Assembly (NCBI GenBank): GCA_009720755.1
Contig: WNKV01000003.1
Span: forward strand, 1 to 64,000
Reading direction: 5' to 3'
DNA length: 64,000 bases
Source: Rhodoplanes serenus
Lineage (GTDB): Bacteria; Pseudomonadota; Alphaproteobacteria; Rhizobiales; Xanthobacteraceae
Shown here: one piece after another, positions 62,596 to 64,000 of the stretch
Numbering within the stretch: position 1 is the first letter of the stretch
How the letters are laid out: each line of letters begins with the position of its first letter
Notes under the pieces: model-generated
Told to the model about the DNA's origin: nothing
Database searches by the model: none
What the model saw: only the letters and a program-made list of their open reading frames with translations
Translations under genes and position numbers: made by a program

Positions 62596-63993
62596 TCACA
62601 CGTCGAACAGCTTTCCCGGATTGAGGAGGCCCTTCGGATCGAGCACCGACTTGATCTGGCGCGCGAGCCTGGTGGCCCCGGCATTCTGGGCCGCCAGATA
62701 GGGCTTGCGGGCGAGCCCGATGCCGTGGTGATGCGACAGCTCGCCGTGTGCCCCGATGGTGGCGTCCATGGCGGCGGCCCAGATCGCGCGGATGCGCTCG
62801 GCCGCGGCCTCGTCGGTGTCGGCATGGCCGAGCAGGATGACGTAGAGCGAGGTGCCCTGCGGGTAGATGTGAGAGAAATGACCGAGCACCTCGTCGGCGA
62901 GCGGCGCGAGCGCGGTGGTCATCGCGGTGTAGAGCTCGCCGACGGTCGACCAGTCACCGGCGACCTCGATGGTCTCGGCATAGCCCCCGGTCGCGTCCAG
63001 GTAGCGCTCGACGGTCGAGAAATCGAAGCGACGGCCCAGCCAGGTCTCGACGGGCTCGCTGCCGATCGAAGCGCCGCCATTGGCGACGATCATCCGCCGC
63101 GCACAGGCGTGCTCCGCCTCCGCCACCTCGCGCAGTCCCTCGTGGCCGACGAACAGGACGGGTGAGCCGATGTCCTTGTTGCGGGTGGCGTAGCGTGCCT
63201 CCGAGGCGTCGTAGAGGCGGACCAGGAACGGACGCAGGCCGGACTGGCTGATCTGTCGGATCGCTGCGAGACCCTTCTCGATCGAGGGGATGCGGAACGC
63301 TTCCACCAGGCGATGCTCAGACTTTGGAAAGACCTTGAGCGTCACCTCGGTGACGACGCCGAGCGTGCCCTCGGAGCCGATGAAGAGCTGCCGGAAATCG
63401 GGGCCTGCGGCGGCGCGCGGATGCGCCCGGAGGTCGAGCACCTCGCCGTCGGCCCGCACCAGCCGGAAGCCGACCAGCAGGTCCTCGATGCCGCCGTAGC
63501 GCGACGAGAACTGTCCGGTCGCCATGGTGGCGACCCAGCCACCGACCGACGAGCGGTCCAGCGACTGCGGCGAGTGGCCGAGGGTGAAGCCGCTGCGCTC
63601 GAGCTGGCCCTCCAGGGTCAGGCCGAGCACGCCGGCCGGCACGGTGACGGTGTGATTGACGAGATCGAGGGCGGGCTCGCCGACCAGCTTGCTCAGATCG
63701 AGCATCACGCCGCCGCGGGTCGGCAGCCCCGCGCCGGTCACCGACGAGCCGAGGCCCCACGGGGTGAGCGGGATGCCGGCCGCATCGGCGGCTTGCGCGA
63801 CCGCCACGACGTCGGCCTCGGAGCGGGCGAACACCACGGCCTCCGGAAGGTGGGGATGTCGCCCGAGCCGACGCAGCTTGGCCGAGAGCGGCCACCAGTC
63901 GTGGCTGTAGGTGGTGAGGCGGTCAGGGTCCGAGATGACCTGATCGGCCGCCAGCGCGGATTGGATGGACTCAAGGAACCGGATGATCGCCAC
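62596..63993 (-). CDS. FAD-linked 2-hydroxy-acid oxidase/dehydrogenase
   Basis: 465 residues to the window edge. FAD-domain motifs: AVVFARSEADVVAVAQAADAAGIPLTPWGLGSSVTGAGLP, RGGVMLDLSKL, TVTVPAGVLGLTLEGQL, HSPQSLDRSSVGGWVATMATGQ and LFIGSEGTLGVVTEVTLKV. The C-terminal cap ends SHHHGIGLARKPYL ... LDPKGLLNPGKLFDV. The H-HHGIG form is typical of alkyldihydroxyacetonephosphate-synthase-like and related hydroxy-acid oxidases. The start is a GTG at 63993, but the gene could begin beyond the window. It is the first visible gene of the acid-sugar operon, 33 bases before the transporter gene. Confidence 0.87.
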   Translation of the reverse strand: MAIIRFLESIQSALAADQVISDPDRLTTYSHDWWPLSAKLRRLGRHPHLPEAVVFARSEADVVAVAQAADAAGIPLTPWGLGSSVTGAGLPTRGGVMLDLSKLVGEPALDLVNHTVTVPAGVLGLTLEGQLERSGFTLGHSPQSLDRSSVGGWVATMATGQFSSRYGGIEDLLVGFRLVRADGEVLDLRAHPRAAAGPDFRQLFIGSEGTLGVVTEVTLKVFPKSEHRLVEAFRIPSIEKGLAAIRQISQSGLRPFLVRLYDASEARYATRNKDIGSPVLFVGHEGLREVAEAEHACARRMIVANGGASIGSEPVETWLGRRFDFSTVERYLDATGGYAETIEVAGDWSTVGELYTAMTTALAPLADEVLGHFSHIYPQGTSLYVILLGHADTDEAAAERIRAIWAAAMDATIGAHGELSHHHGIGLARKPYLAAQNAGATRLARQIKSVLDPKGLLNPGKLFDV

Positions 63994-64000
63994 GGGGATG

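Overview
The window reads as chromosomal DNA of a high-GC alphaproteobacterium, most likely Hyphomicrobiales. The evidence is a two-piece permuted tmRNA with tag ANDNYAPVAQAA, the alpha-type genes sspB, DUF4169, DUF2934 and chrR, and several families of short dispersed repeats typical of the Rhodopseudomonas/Bradyrhizobium/Rhodoplanes branch. A sigma54 promoter with a NifA-type upstream site before a ferredoxin gene hints at a nitrogen fixer. Genus assignment is inference only.

Layout. 1-5.2 kb: a urease-alpha-like fragment at the edge, a LysE exporter, then coaD, two cyclophilins, queA and tgt. 5.2-12.7 kb: a lipid-modification and stress island. On the minus strand lie a flavin amine-oxidase-like protein, DUF1365 and a Cfa-like methyltransferase. 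Divergent from them are an ECF sigma factor, its ChrR-type zinc anti-sigma, DUF1295 and a second Cfa-like methyltransferase. A DUF2177 membrane protein follows. Three transcription units here share the promoter pattern TGATC(C/T)-N17-GTA, which suggests one sigma/ChrR regulon like the singlet-oxygen response that drives modified (furan/methyl) fatty acid synthesis.

12.7-21.2 kb: folE, DUF2934, a small GlsB-type membrane protein, the NifA/RpoN-type ferredoxin, small orphan genes, rpsD, murI, a ParDE pair and purB. 21.2-24.7 kb: an unusually AT-rich stretch, a histidine-kinase-like ATPase with a degenerate H-box, and two paralogous LuxR-type regulators, each preceded by the inverted repeat TTGAC-N10-GTCAA. 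24.7-34.4 kb: rpe, an EF-hand protein, an L,D-transpeptidase, a trypsin-like protease, uvrD with an in-frame palindromic repeat insertion, a thioesterase and a D-lactate-dehydrogenase-type flavoenzyme. 34.4-38.4 kb: a giant AsmA-type protein.

38.6-42 kb: fumC, DUF4169 and a ribbon-helix-helix protein, with sspB next to the tmRNA gene, so the tag and the adaptor that delivers tagged proteins to ClpXP are neighbours. A gene-poor stretch of about 0.9 kb follows. 42.9-46.6 kb: a tripartite tricarboxylate transporter (tctB, tctA, tctC). 46.6-53 kb: thyA, an acyltransferase, a large orphan membrane protein and folA. 53.1-57.4 kb: hflK, hflC, DUF2065 and degP. 57.8-64 kb: a minus-strand operon with an FAD-linked oxidase, an MHS transporter, a four-carbon-acid-sugar kinase, a PdxA2-like dehydrogenase and a YhfZ-like regulator, probably a catabolic unit for a threonate/erythronate-type acid sugar.

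All calls come from reading the sequence without database searches; family names rest on recognised motifs and gene order.
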